Assembly (NCBI GenBank): GCA_037576215.1
Contig: JBANDB010000020.1
Coordinates: 868,001-932,000, forward strand
Source of the DNA: Armillaria gallica
Taxonomy: Eukaryota; Basidiomycota; Agaricomycetes; Agaricales; Physalacriaceae
Reading direction: 5' to 3'
Length of the DNA stretch: 64,000 nucleotides
Below are positions 12,624-24,340 of the stretch, one piece after another. The translations under genes were made by a program, and so were the position numbers. The notes below the pieces were generated by a model. That model was not told where the DNA came from, did no database searches, and saw nothing but the letters and a program-made list of their open reading frames with translations. The stretch's first letter is position 1. Each line of letters begins with the position of its first letter.

Positions 12624-13059
12624 TTTACACCACTAGATTTCTTTAATATCATTGTTTATCTTCACATGAAGTACTGGTCAAAATCAACTGAGAAAATATC
12701 TGACAAAAACATACATGCAGTGAATATGCAAGGCAACAGTGAGAAGATCTATGAGCAAAGGCATGTCAATGTAAGAGGATGAGGAAGGAGACTCTATCAC
12801 CTCATAGCCCAATGTGGACAAAATCAAAATCTTGCAGAACATGCGACACAGATCTCATAGAAGGTGGAAAGATTGTAGAGGGCAGGGAGCGCCAGGAGGC
12901 ACACTCAACAAATCAACAGGGAAGGTCAAATAGGGTGAAACGTCAGGGCTACTGGGAGCTCAGGTTATTATCGATCAGATCAGCTCAAGATCTGTTGGGA
13001 GTAACAGTATTTGAACAAAAAAGAAGGTGCTGGCATTGCAGATTTGTATCAATACAATG
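12624..13059. other. unassigned decayed sequence
   Basis: A 100-aa open frame (12779-13081, +) has no recognisable motif. The stretch links the KDZ C-terminus to the R repeat fragment that hosts LTR-A1. Confidence 0.3.
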
Positions 13060-13107
13060 GTACTTATCAGTTGTTCCATGAGCAGAGACAGAAAAGGATA
13101 AAGCCAG
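13060..13107 (+). repeat. repeat R, copy R1, left part
   Basis: The sequence up to 13107 (...GAGACAGAAAAGGATAAAGCCAG) matches the conserved R start seen at 42347, 43006 and 46177 (GAGACGGAAAAGGACAGAGCCGG). The match continues on the far side of LTR-A1 at 30467. Confidence 0.75.
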
Positions 13108-14376
13108 TGAAGAGACTCTGTGCATGCAAGCTAGAAATGCAACAGTGTTGAAGACACTGATCACATCCACACCCAACACTACACACACAAACCCTCAAGT
13201 TTGTTGGGGGATTCTGATGCAATAGAAGCAGATAGAAACACGAGAACCAAACTCTCAAAATATAAGATATGCAAGTACAGCGATAGCACACATCAAGTAT
13301 CTAGACTTCTCTAAGTCCAAAGGCTTTTAATAACAAGAGGAGCGACAGTTGTTGCTGGGCCTCAAGGCAAGGTGTAGTACAATACATGCAATGTCGAGAG
13401 ACATACACAAAACCCTCACTAAGTCTAGAGTGACACACGGAATGACCTCAAATGACTTAAAACACACAACACACAACTCAAAGCATTGTGCTCCAAGTAG
13501 AAACACTTCACAAAACCTTCCACTAAAGCCACAGGATTCAAACCTACATGCTCAAGCTTCCAAACCAATCGTAGATCCACAGGGTTCTAACCTATGCGAT
13601 CCAGAGACACAATACTCTTATAAAACCCCATCCGCAAGCCACAGGGTTTGAACCTATGCCACTTGGGAAATATATACCCTCAAGCAAGCACTAATCAAGC
13701 CAAAGGGTTTGAACCTCTGCCACCTGTAGTGCCTCGCATCACATGAAACCCTCAAAGCACAAGAGTGCATCCTCAATGACACTCCACTCTTCTTCTCAGG
13801 TCAGAGCACAAGTCACCCAACCAATTAACAATCACACAAGTGCCATGTTAGCTTTCTATGCCTCATGCGCAACTCAATTCACTCGATATGATCTCAATTC
13901 TAGGTATATTCTCTCACTCAAAGTTACAAACTAGTCCTGAAGCTATGGCATCAAGCTGGAGGCTTGTGTGTGACTACAACAGGGGTCTGAAACTTGTACA
14001 CTACAATTACAGTGTACTATTTATCTATTCTACATCCTACAAATTAGCAGTACCATTTTTAGTATCATTTAGATTGCCAAGCTCCTTTGCCTGCATCACG
14101 CACATGTCGCCATTATCATGCCATAGCTTGGCGCTGACTCAGGAGTCTGGTTCAGGGCCAGATCCTGTCTCTGAGTGTTGTGACATCAGTTAACATCACT
14201 ATTACATGTGTACTGACATCAGTTGCTATCTCCTTGGAGTTGCAGCCTAGCGCACGACTCTTATTTCGCTTCCTGATATTCTCTCAGGGAAATCTAGTGT
14301 AGTGAAGGCAACGCACTCCTTGTCTAGGCCTTGCACGCTTCGGCCGAAGCCAGAAACTTCGGATTTACTCGAGTTC
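13108..14376 (-). mobile_element. LTR-A copy A1, left part
   Basis: This starts TGAAGAGACTCTG, preceded by CCAG, and is the first 1269 bp of a solo LTR whose remainder is at 30100-30466, split by Gypsy-C. Total length is about 1636 bp. It contains four B-box-like GGTTTGAACC or diverged words at 13540-13730. The flanks CCAG and CTGG are both one transition from CCGG, which is what intact R copies have at this position. Confidence 0.85.
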
Positions 14377-14772
14377 TGTTAGGGACAGACTTGGGAATAA
14401 CAAACAAGGCGACCAAAGGCTGCTTCACATTCAGGCAGTCACCTAAGGTACTGTGGAGTTTGCTACAGCAAGGCGGTGTAACGCTTAGACTCTTGGAAAG
14501 CAATTGTGAGTAAAGTCTGGTGTATAGAAACTTAGCTCAAAGCTAGGGTACGTGGCTTTGAGTATGCTACTTATATATAGTTCGTTCAGCTCTATATATA
14601 AACGTGTCCGTATGGTTGTTGTACAAGTACTGTCAAGAAGTCTGTCTGTATCCAGGTGTTGTAGTAGGGGTGCTGGAGTCGTTTGGTTTAGCGCTGGTAA
14701 CTGCGTGGTCTGCCAAGGTGCCAAGATGCATGCTGAGATAAGATAAGATAAGAAAAGTGAAAAATCGTAACA
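14377..14772 (-). repeat. Gypsy-C 3' LTR
   Basis: It begins TGTTAGGGACAG and ends CGTAACA. It is near-identical to 29699-30094; the visible differences are mostly C/T and G/A transitions. The GATAA-type run (AGATAAGATAAGATAAG) near 14740 is shared by both LTRs. Confidence 0.95.
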
Positions 14773-14785
14773 TTACCCCCTCGTT
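14773..14785 (-). promoter_or_regulatory. Gypsy-C polypurine tract
   Basis: Read on the minus strand, AACGAGGGGGTAA abuts the 3' LTR. A purine run directly upstream of the 3' LTR is the expected plus-strand priming site for reverse transcription. Confidence 0.7.
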
Positions 14786-15763
14786 AAGGCAGGTGTCCTG
14801 ACTGCTGTTACGGTCCACTCCATGTGTTCTGGAAGTCAGGAGGGTTTCTGTATATCCCTGTTGAATCTCCCCCATATCCGTCATCTAGTTCGTCAGGCGG
14901 TCCTTCGTGTTGCATGCTCTGTTGGTTTTCCCAATATTCTTTTATGAGATATCCTCATAACATCTTGTCTGGATTGACTATCCATTTCTGTTTTCTGTTG
15001 TGTCATTGCACAAGGTAGGAAACTTCACCTTGATCCAAATACTCATGGTCGAGGATCATGGTGACACGCTTGTTTTCGTCCTTGGTTACATTTTTGGGTG
15101 CGTCAATTCATCGTGCATGGCTGACTCTGCCTTTGTACTCCTTGATCGCTTCTTGTGCATTTCCCATCTCTTCATCCCTGACCCAAGAGTTGTGCTCTTG
15201 TGTCTATACCTTCCACTTGACGAAGTAGTCAATGACCTTTTGTGACTTCTGTCCTCGTTTTCCATGGATTGTGCGGGGTCGAGAGTTGAGGACTTCTTCG
15301 ATTTTGTATTCTTCCTCATCTTTGATGAGGTCAGATGGTGATGGCAGTGGCAGTTCCTGATTGGGGAATGTCAGCAGTGTGTATGGGGTTAAGAGCTTTT
15401 CATTGAAGCATGGGTGGATTTTCCAGTGAGGTGGGAGCTTAAGTTTGTATGCGCTTGCTCCCACCTTGTCGAGGATCATGGAGGGGCCGATGTGTTTGTC
15501 ATCGAGCTTCTTCTTTGGTCAGGGAAGATGAAGGTTAGTCACGTCGAGCCATACATGCTCTCCTACTTGGTAATTGCATGTGGCACACTTCTTCTTGTTT
15601 TACTAGGCCTTCATTTTTCCGGCAGCTTCTTCAAGTGCGGTCTGCATTTCTTTATGGATGGTAGTCATGTTTTTTATGAAGTCTTCCACAGCTGGGTTTG
15701 AGAATGGAGATGATCAGGGGGAATCAGGAAGAATTTGCGGGTTTCGTCTGTAGAGTACCATGA
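14786..15763 (-). pseudogene. Gypsy-C integrase C-terminus and chromodomain
   Basis: This continues the integrase split by LTR-B2, resuming at 'PFMVLYRRNPQ'. The minus-strand frame includes 'AYKLKLPPHWKIHPCFNEK' and 'LLTPYT', the usual C-terminal integrase segment. A chromodomain follows ('EEYKIEEVLNSR', 'YFVKWKV', 'NSWV', 'NAQEAIKEY') at about 15100-15320. Chromodomains direct chromovirus integration to heterochromatin. A TAG stop interrupts the chromodomain after KWKV, and further stops (TGA, TAG, TAA) lie upstream. A tail of about 100 codons follows before the polypurine tract. Confidence 0.85.
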
Positions 15764-16052
15764 ACGGTGATAAGCCTCCAGGCTCTGTACACTCAGAATT
15801 TGCGGATTTAGCCATCCATCACCCAATACCTTCGAAACAATGCCATTATAATCCTCACACACTTGATAATACTGCCAACACTCGATAATACCATGGATTT
15901 CCGCAGTATAAGCCACAAACATTCAAATACAGTCCTAAAACCATGACATCCACTCCTCATGCACTCCGTTATCCTTCCCAGCTCGCCTCGCATCACAATT
16001 ACCATATCCCATCATGGCAAGGCACCTTTGATCAACAATCATCCTAAAACGG

Positions 16053-17727
16053 TGAAGTGACTCTGTGCACGTAAGCTAGAAATGCAACAGCATTGAAGAC
16101 ACTGATCACACCCACACCCAACACTACACACACAAATCCTCAAGTTCGTGGGGGATTCTGATGTGATAGAAGCAGATAGAAACAAGGCAAGCAAACTCTC
16201 AGAATATAGGATACACACGTATAGCAATAGCGCGTGTCACGTATCTAGATTTCTCTAAGTCCAAAGGGCTTTTAATACAAGAGGCGTGACAGTTGTCGCG
16301 GGGCTTCAAGGCAAGGTGTAGACACAATACACACAACGTCTGGAGACGCGTGCAACACCCTCACTAAGTCTAGCGCGACACACAAAGCGTCCTCAAACGA
16401 CTAGAAACACACAACACACGACTTGAAGCTTTGCGCTCCAAGCAGAAACCCTTCACAAAACCTTCCACTAGAGCCACAGGATTCAAACCTATGTGCCCAA
16501 GCTTCCAAACCGATCCTAGATCCACAGGGTTCTAACCTATGCGATCCAGAGACACAATACTCTTATAAAACCCTGTCCGCAAGTCACAGGGTTTGAACCT
16601 ATGCCACTTGGGAAATATATACCCTCAAGCAAGCACTAATCAAGCCAAAGGGTTTGAACCTCTGCCACCTGTAGTGCCTCGCGTCACACGAAAACCCTCA
16701 AAGCACAAGAGTGTGTCCTCAATGACACTATACTCCTCTTCTCAGGTTAGAGCGCAAGTCACCCAACCAATTAATTCACACCGTACACAGGTCCCCCACT
16801 AAGCAAGTACCCTGCTAAACAAGTCCCCCGCTAAGCTTTCTATGCCTCGCACGCAACTCAATTCACTCGGTATGATATCAACTCTCGGTCTATTCTCTCG
16901 CTCGAAGTTACAAACTAGTCCTGCTGCTAGGGCATCAAGCTGAAGGCTTGTGCGCGACTACAACGGGGGTCCGAAACTTGTACACTACCAGTACACTGCG
17001 CTATTTATCTATTTTACATCCTACAAATTTGTACCACCAAATATAGTATTATTTAAGCTGCGAGGTACTTTCGCCTGCATCCCATGCATGTTGCAATTAT
17101 CACACCATAGCTTGGCGCTGACTCAGGAGTCTGGCCCGGGGCCAGGTCCTGTCTCTGAGTGTCGCGGCATCAGTTACCAAGGCTATGACATGCGGGTTGA
17201 CATCAGTTGCCATATCCCCAGAGTTATAGCCTCCCCCACAACTTCTTATTTCACTTCCTAGTATTCTCACAGGGAATTCCATTGTAGTGAGGGCAACGTG
17301 CTTCTTGTCTAGGCCTCGCGCATTTCGGCTGAAGCCCCAAACTTCGGATTTACTTGAGTTCTGACATCTCAAGGTCTAGAACTCTAAGCTCCAGGCCTGC
17401 CATGCCTTGCGTGTCATAGATCACTGCTACACGAAGTCTTAATTACCCCGCAAGCATGTCCCACGCTATTCTTAGCGTGCGTATGCTTTGCCTTGTCAGA
17501 GCACTCAGTGTCAAGCACTGGGACTTCATACCTAGTATGGCCTTTCTAGTACCATTCTCAGGTTAAGCCATGCGCTCCACCCAGCTTTACTCTGGTAATA
17601 TCATTACTGGCATTATAAACACTGCGCTCTGTTGCTTTCATCATTGCCTTAGTGTCTGGGCATTATTGCCTTTACTCATTTGTACAATTCGCAATTTTAC
17701 ACGCGTGAATGCTCATAGAGTGTGTCA
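16053..17727 (-). mobile_element. LTR-A copy A2, solo, inside LTR-B2
   Basis: The 1675-bp element begins TGAAGTGACTCTG and ends GTGTCA. Flanks are ACGG (16049-16052) and ATGG (17728-17731); the undisturbed site in LTR-B1 near 32310 reads ATGG, so one C/T change separates the two. It contains four GGTTTGAACC-type words at 16475-16670. Confidence 0.9.
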
Positions 17728-18495
17728 ATGGGGTTGCTACATCACTCAGAAGCATCTGGTTGATGTGCTCATCAATCATTTAATGAAATGATGTGATTGA
17801 TGCAAGTACCCTCCCAGCTACGATAATTACAGCTACAGCAACTATAGACCGTGTTTACTAAGGCTGTTACAGTGCCAAGACTTCGAATTATCATTGCCCC
17901 ATGCATACACCTCAGCACGGCAACTGCAGCTCAATAATCCGCAGCTACACAGCACCTTATGATCCGCTCATCGCTCAATAAAACCACACAGCTCCCATCC
18001 ATACACAGCAATGTCAAGGACTTGCTGTTACTTTAGAACCACAGATACCATATGTTTACTATGGCTATTACAAAAGCCAAGGACTTACAGCCTTACTAAC
18101 GCTCCGAAGAATATTCTATTTATAAAATCATACTTGTAGTATAAAAACTAGGTAGATACCGCATTTTTAGAGCTAGTTCTTACCCAGTTGACGAGGCTAT
18201 GGCATTACCAGTCAGCTACGGTTACTCCAAGTTATTCCCCACTGCTTGCTTTACTCTTTAAACGTTGTTGGTTGCACCAATACACGAAATCTTGTGTCAA
18301 TAACTTGCTTTTGTCTTTTAATGCCACAACATCGCTTCACTTTCACCACATAGGATTGTTTCATCGCTTTCACCTTCTACATCGCCATCATTTTCATCTC
18401 CCAGTTCAGTATTGCCTCCGTGTAGGCCCAGTTCAGCTCCATAGGATCACCCTCATCTTTATCATTGTTCGGAGTTGCTGTGCATCTATTGCCGC

Positions 18496-20360
18496 TGACA
18501 CGCTTGAAAAGCGTTCACACGTGTAATTTCACGAAATGTATTAATACATACATTTTATAAAAGCTAGATACCGAGGAAATGAGATATACCTTAGAGCGCG
18601 ATGTCCTAAGTGCAGGCAATGCAATACCTTGAGTGATGTTCGGTGGAGTGCATGGCTTAACTGTAGAGTGATACCAGAAGGGTCATGCTAAGTCTAAAGC
18701 CCCAGCACTTGACACTGAATATGCTGACAATGCACAGAAGACGCGTGCTAAGAATAGAACCAGTGAAGCTCAGGAGATAATTGATACTTCGCGCAACCTT
18801 GATCTATGACGCACAAGGCACTGCCATGCCGGGAGCTAGCGCTCTAGACCTCAGAACATGTAGAATTGAAGTAAGACCGATGTCTCTGACTTCGGCCGAT
18901 GTGCACGAGGCCTAGACTGAAAGCCAATGGTCCTAGAAGACCATGGAAATCACTAGAAGATATTATTACCATAAAGACGAGTTGCGCTCTAGGCCACAAC
19001 TCTGAGGAGATACTAGGCGACGTCAGTACGCGTGTATAGCACGGCTAACCGATGTCGCGCAGCTGAGAGACCAGGATCTAGCCCCGAGCCAGAGCTCTGA
19101 GTAAGCGCCAAGCAATGGCGTGATTATGGCAACATGCACGGGACCCAGGAAAGGAAGTTCCGCCAGCCAAGAGTTACTATTTAAGGTTGTATTAATATGT
19201 AGAGCGCATAGTATAAATACCGTAGTATAGTAATAGTGTAGAGGTTTCAGACCCCCGTTGTAGTCGCGCGCAAGCCTCCAGCTTGACGCCCTAGCAGCAG
19301 GATTAGTTTGTAACTTCGAGCGAGAGAATAAACCTAGAATTGATATTATACCGAGTGAATTGAGTTGCGCACGAGGCGTAGAAAGCTTAGCGGGGGACTT
19401 GCTTAGCAGGGGACTTGCCTAGCAGGGACTCGTGTATGGTTTGAGTGATTGGTTGACTGCGCTCTACCCTGAGAATAAGAGATATTGTGTCATTGTGGAC
19501 GCGCTCTTGAGTTTTGAGGGTTTCTTGTGACGCGTGGTGTTACAGGCGGCAGAGGTTCAAACCCTTTGGTCTGATTAGCACACGCTTAGTTGGGTATACC
19601 ATTCCGCAAGTGGCAGAGGTTCAAACCCTTTGGCTTGTTGGACGGCATTTCTTGTGTGCGAGATACTACAGGCGGCAGAGGTTCAAACCCTTTGGTCTGA
19701 TTAGTGTTCGTACAGAGGCCTTCTTCTAACGCGCGGCGCTACAGGCGGCACAGGTTCAAACCCTGTGGTCTGATTAGTGCGCGCTTGAGGGTTCTCATTT
19801 CCACAAGTGGCAGAGGTTCAAACCCTTTGGCTTGTCGGACGGGGTTTAGTTGGTTATTGTGTCTCTGGATCGGCATAGGTTCAAACCCTGTGGGTCTATG
19901 ATTGGTTTTGGAAGCTTGAGTGCGTAGGTTCAAATCCTGTGGCTTGAGTGGACGTTTTGTGAAGGGTTTCTGCTTAGAGCGCAAGCTTTGAGTCGTGTTT
20001 AGAGTGTGTTTAGGTTGTTGTGGTTACCTGTGTGTGACGCGCGCGACTTATTGAGGGTTTTGTGGGTGTGTGGCGACGTATCGTGTATTGTAGTACACCT
20101 TGCCTTGAGGCCCGGTGACATTGGTCGCCCCTCTTGTTATAAAAGCCTTTGGACTTAGAGAGATCTAGATACGTGACGTGCGCTATTGCTATACGCGTGT
20201 ATTGTATATTCTGAGAGTTTAGTTGTTTTGCTTCAATCTGCTTCTATCACATAATATCCCCCCAAGAACTTGAGGGTTTGTGTGTGTAGTGTTGGGTGTG
20301 GGTGTGATCAGTGTCTTCGACACTGTTGCATTTCTAGCCTGCACACACAGAGTCTCTTCA
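18496..20360 (+). mobile_element. LTR-A copy A3, solo, inside LTR-B2
   Basis: The 1865-bp element lies in inverse orientation to A2, beginning TGACACGCTTG and ending GAGTCTCTTCA. CCGC flanks both sides (18492-18495 and 20361-20364). TATAAATA near 19211 and TATAAAAG near 20139 read on this strand, suggesting this is the transcribed direction. It is 190 bp longer than A2, close to three extra units of the B-box-like tandem repeat. Confidence 0.9.
19546..19942 (+). repeat. seven-unit tandem repeat with B-box-like core
   Basis: The core GGCAGAGGTTCAAACCC, or a close variant, recurs with AGGTTCAAA at about 19552, 19617, 19679, 19752, 19814, 19877 and 19925. The period is mostly 61-73 bp, the last interval about 48. 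The core fits the RNA polymerase III B-box pattern GWTCRANNC. A1 and A2 have four units each. Confidence 0.8.
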
Positions 20361-21024
20361 CCGCGGTGCCCCACTCAGCACCTCAGTTGCTACGTTTTCT
20401 ACCAGTTTCTTGCAGTCTCTGTATGTTTATTGCTATTGTTTTGACTCACAATATTAGGTACACCCCAAGCCACATTTACTAGGCTATTTCGACGTCTTAT
20501 AGTCCATTGCCACGATTTCTAGAGCATCGCAATGATTTCTAGCTCATTGCTATGATTTCTAGAGCATTGCTACGATTACCAGTCCTTCCACACGATTTCT
20601 CGTCATCCCCCACGATTACTAGAGCATTGCAACATTTTCCAGCACCTCCCCACGTTTTCCAGTCCCTCCCCATGTTTTCTCGACCATTGCTACGATTTCT
20701 AGAACCATTTTTGTGGTCTCTAGAATGTTTTTGCAGTTTCTATCACGGTTTCTTGGTATTCAAGTCATACCAGATTCCATCCCATCTCGTTTATCGAGAT
20801 CCTTCCTGGCTTACAGCCAACATCTATTAGTACTCCTTGACGAAGAGTACTACTTCGCTGACTTAAAGTCGCAGTGTATCTTGCGTTATTGAGGAATTGA
20901 CTGCACAGAGGTGCACCGAACCACTTGCAAACATATTGCCTTGATTGCTGTGTTGCTACATTAATTGCCTAAACTCTCTCCAAGTTTTGGGTGTTGCCGT
21001 TGCCATGGAAGTCTAGGCTCATCA

Positions 21025-21880
21025 ACGGAATTTTGCCTGTTGCACTGTGGATGCGATTGTTGTGTGCAAACTTGGCGAGTGGGAGCCAATCGCTCCAGTC
21101 AGTCTGTCAATGATTGATGAAGATTCGTAGATACTTCTCAACTTCCTGGTTGACTCGTTCCATTTGGCCATCTGTTTGCAGGTGGAAGGCAGTGGATGCA
21201 TTGGGCATAATGTCGAGCATTTGGTATAACTCCTTCATGAACTTGGAGACAAATTGCAAGCCATGGTCAGATATGACTACTTGGGGCATGCCATGGTGCA
21301 CATAGATGTGGTCTCGGAGAATTCAGGCCCACCCTTCAGCCGACAATTCTGTGTTGCAGGTGACCGGGATAATGGCTTTCAAGAACTGGTCGACAATCAT
21401 GAGGATCGCATTGTGTCTGTTTGAGTCAGGTAGTCCAGTGACCATGTCAACTAGGATATGTGTCCATGGTCCTGCAGGTACTGCATTCAGGTAAAGTGGG
21501 GCCATCTTGGCCTGCATACTTGACTTTGTTTGTTGGCATGTTTTGCAGCCCTTGACATAGGCTTCAACATCTTTCTTCATTTTGGGCCACCAGTAATTGT
21601 GGAGTACTAGCTCCTTCATCTTCTCAATTCCTGGGTGGCCAGTGACAATGTGATCGTGATAGCGGGAGATGATTTCGCCTCGGAGGGCATGCTTTTGGGG
21701 TATGTAGACATGGTTGTCATAGTACAGGATCCCTTCCTTTCTGGATATTCCTCGTTCATGTTTGAGGGACATGGCAATGCCTTCATCCCACAGTTCTTTC
21801 TGTTGGGTGGCTTTTTTGACCTTTTGGTGTACTTTGGTGGTTGTGGGCATGATGAGTGCATGGAAATGCGTGGGCTGAAG
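21025..21880 (-). pseudogene. Gypsy-C integrase, zinc-binding and catalytic core
   Basis: The minus-strand frame holds the HHCC zinc-binding region ('HDHIVTGHPG', 'CKTCQQTK'). The DDE core follows: Asp in 'ILVDMVTGLP', Asp in 'VVISDHGLQF' and Glu in 'ERVNQEVEKYL'. It is damaged by TGA codons after 'EGWA' and after 'RIFINH'. The core ends at the LTR-B2 insertion; the protein resumes at 15763. Confidence 0.9.
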
Positions 21881-22450
21881 GACAATGATGTCTTCATTGT
21901 CATCCTTTTCTTGGTCATGGTTGTCGTGTTAGGAGAGGAGGTCGGCTTTCCTGTTAAGAGTGCCAGGCTTGTGTCATAGTACGAAATGGTATTCTGCAAG
22001 CTTGGTGACCCAGCAGGCTTGTCGTCGGTTCAGCTTCTGGGGAAGTCAGAAATACTGGAGGTTTTGGTGATCTGTCCATATTTCTACATCTTTGGTTGTG
22101 CCCATGAGGTAATGGCACCATTCTGAGAGCATGAGCATGATTGCAAGCAATTCCTTGTCATAGATTTCATAGTTCCATTCCGTGGCACTGAGTGACTTCG
22201 ACATGAAAGCCACTGGGCACCATACTCCATTCTGTTGCTGGCTGAGGATGGCTCCTACTGCTCCCTTGCTGGTGTCAGCCTCAACTCAGAATGGGTCATC
22301 ATCATTTGGGATGGCGAGGACGATGTCCTCAGCCATGCATCACTTCAGTTCCTGGAAGGCCTTTTCCTGAGCGCTTCCCCATATCCATTCCATGTTGCCT
22401 GTGAGCTGGGTGAGCAGGCGGACTACCTTTGAGTACATCTTTATGAACTT
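21881..22450 (-). pseudogene. Gypsy-C RNase H domain
   Basis: The minus-strand frame contains 'VEADTSKGAVGAILSQ' (first Asp), 'YEIYDKELLAI' (Glu) and 'EIWTDHQNLQYF' (second Asp), the standard Ty3/Gypsy RNase H motifs, then a tether into integrase ('HKPGTLNRKADLLS'). Several in-frame stops occur. Confidence 0.85.
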
Positions 22451-23150
22451 TCAGTAGAAGTTCATGAAGCCCAGGGATGACTGGAGCTCCTTCTTCCTTC
22501 GGGGTGTCGGCCATTCCATGATTCCTGCGATTTTGATGGGGTCCATGCGAATGGAATCCTGGCTGATGATGATGCCAAGGTACTCGGTCTCAAGGACCTC
22601 GAATTTGCACTTCTCAGCTTTGAGGAAGAGCTTGTTTTCTTGAAGCCTCTGAAGAACACACTTCACAATTCGTCAGTGCTCCCCCAAGTCCTTGGAGAAG
22701 ATCAGGATATCGTCCAGATAGATGGTGACCTTGCCTTTGGCAATGAGGTCCTTGAAAATGTCATTCATCATCCACTGGAATGTCGCAGGCGAGTTAGTCA
22801 GCCCGAAGAACATGACAGTGGGCTCGAAGAGTCCTCGGTTCGTGCAGAAGGCAGCCTTTTCCTTGTCGCCTTCCTTAATTTGAATGTTGTTGTATTCCCA
22901 ACAAATGTCTAGCTTCGTGAAGTACTTGGCTCCACGCAGCTTGTCAATGAGTTCAGAGATGAGTGGCAATGGGTATCAGTTTTTGATGGTCATCTCATTG
23001 AGCTTGCGATAGTCCTGTACAGGTCGCAGCATGCTGTCTTTCTTCTTTATGAAGAAGAAGGGGGATGCGAATGGTGACTTGGAGGGGCAGATTCTGCCAG
23101 ATTCCAAGTTTTTGTTGAGGAACTTGTTGAGCTGCTCTTGTTCATTTTGG
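22451..23150 (-). pseudogene. Gypsy-C reverse transcriptase
   Basis: RT motifs in order on the minus strand are 'RPVQDYRKLNEMT', '[16 protein letters not shown]', '[12 protein letters not shown]', the catalytic '[11 protein letters not shown]' (YLDD) and 'ENKLFLKAEKCKF' with 'EYLGIIIS'. In-frame stops follow TIKN, LGEH and MNFY. The catalytic residues are kept. Confidence 0.9.
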
Positions 23151-24340
23151 TTCAGGAGATAAACCTTGAAGTCTAAGGTCGACTTCGCATTCGGGATGAG
23201 CTCGATGGTGTGGTCCCAGGGTTTTTGTTTGGGAAGTTCGTCGAAGTTCTCCTTGGAAAACAGGTCGCAGAAGGAGTGGTAGTGCTCTGGTACCAGTTCT
23301 TCGAAGGTCCTTGTTGGTCTGTCAGCATTAGCCTTGGCCACCAGGTCATTGGCATGGTGCATTGCCTGAATGACCAATTCCTCCTCCATTAGGACAGCAA
23401 GGATGGTGTCACCTTTCTCGAGTTCCTCATCCCATCGATTGTCAGGGTCCATGTCAGGAAGTTCAATGTGGTTTGTTATGCACTGGCAGTGTCCAAAAAT
23501 GATGTTACCAGTCTTCCAGTTTATGCTTGGGTTGTGGCACTTAAGCCAGTCATGCCTGAGGTAAACATCCTTCTTTCTGAGGTTGGTTACAGCGAGGTTG
23601 ATGCACTTGTGATGATCCCCTATCTTTATGCAGAGCTCCATGAACTCCATGATATCCCCACCTTGGTTACAGGTTCTATCAGCATTGTAGACTGAGATGG
23701 GCACTATGGCCTTCTTGGTGTCAAGGTTATGTTTGAGCACGTAGGCACGGTTAATCGCGCTCCCAGTGCAGCCGCTGTCGATCAGAGCCCTCATGTTCAG
23801 GACCTTTTGTCCCATGCAAGGTTCCAGGACGATGGGAACCATGAAGTCTCCTGACGCCCCTCAGATATAGCAGATCGGTTCTTGGAGCTCGTCGGTGAGC
23901 TCTCCCATTCAGTCTTTGTGGATCCAAAGACAGAGGATGGCACGGGTGGCATTGTCGTTTCACATTTTGCAGATGGCTTGTAGCATCCAGTCGACCTCAA
24001 AGGGTTTCATCCATTGATGAGGGACCTCCTGAACCTTCGCACTAACCACTATGGGCTTAGCTACCATTGGTGAGGTCACCTCGGCCCCCTCATTAGGGAG
24101 TGTCTTTGTGGTCATTGTCGGGGACTCTGGTGGAGTTGGGAGCATTGCAGCGTGAGGCTTCGGGGAAATCATTGGGCTGCCGGAGGCAAGCCATCTGTTG
24201 AAGGACGTGTCGTCGTCCGCATCAGGTACTTCAACCATAGTTACCTGATGCCCCCTCTTCACTGCCTGGGTGCTAGTGGCTTCTGGTCCTGCAGCTGTCT
24301 TGGTCAGGGCCATTGTGCATCCAACAGTTCTTGTCACATA
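23151..24340 (-). pseudogene. Gypsy-C aspartic protease and linker
   Basis: The retropepsin active site 'RALIDSGCTGSAINRAYV' lies near 23730-23790 on the minus strand, inside a 288-codon open stretch (22976-23842) that runs into RT. Upstream is a Pro/Thr-rich linker ('MLPTPPESPTMTTKT') that joins to gag. TGA stops follow 'AICKM' and nearby residues. Confidence 0.85.

Larger units (their letters stand above)
15768..21024 (+). mobile_element. LTR-B copy B2, solo, carrying two nested LTR-A copies
   Basis: It begins TGATAAGCCTCCAGG and ends TAGGCTCATCA, with ACGG on both sides (15764-15767 and 21025-21028). Its parts 15768-16052, 17732-18495 and 20365-21024 align in order with the LTR at 32076-33748. 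Without A2 and A3 it is about 1.7 kb. TATAAAAA at 18140-18147 matches the same box in B1. Excision restores the Gypsy-C integrase reading 'SATGKIPFMVLY'. Confidence 0.9.

Noticed and set aside
19546..19942. CRISPR-like array of regularly spaced repeats
   Set aside because: Units are tandem and similar along their length, not identical repeats with unrelated spacers, and the context is a fungal LTR.
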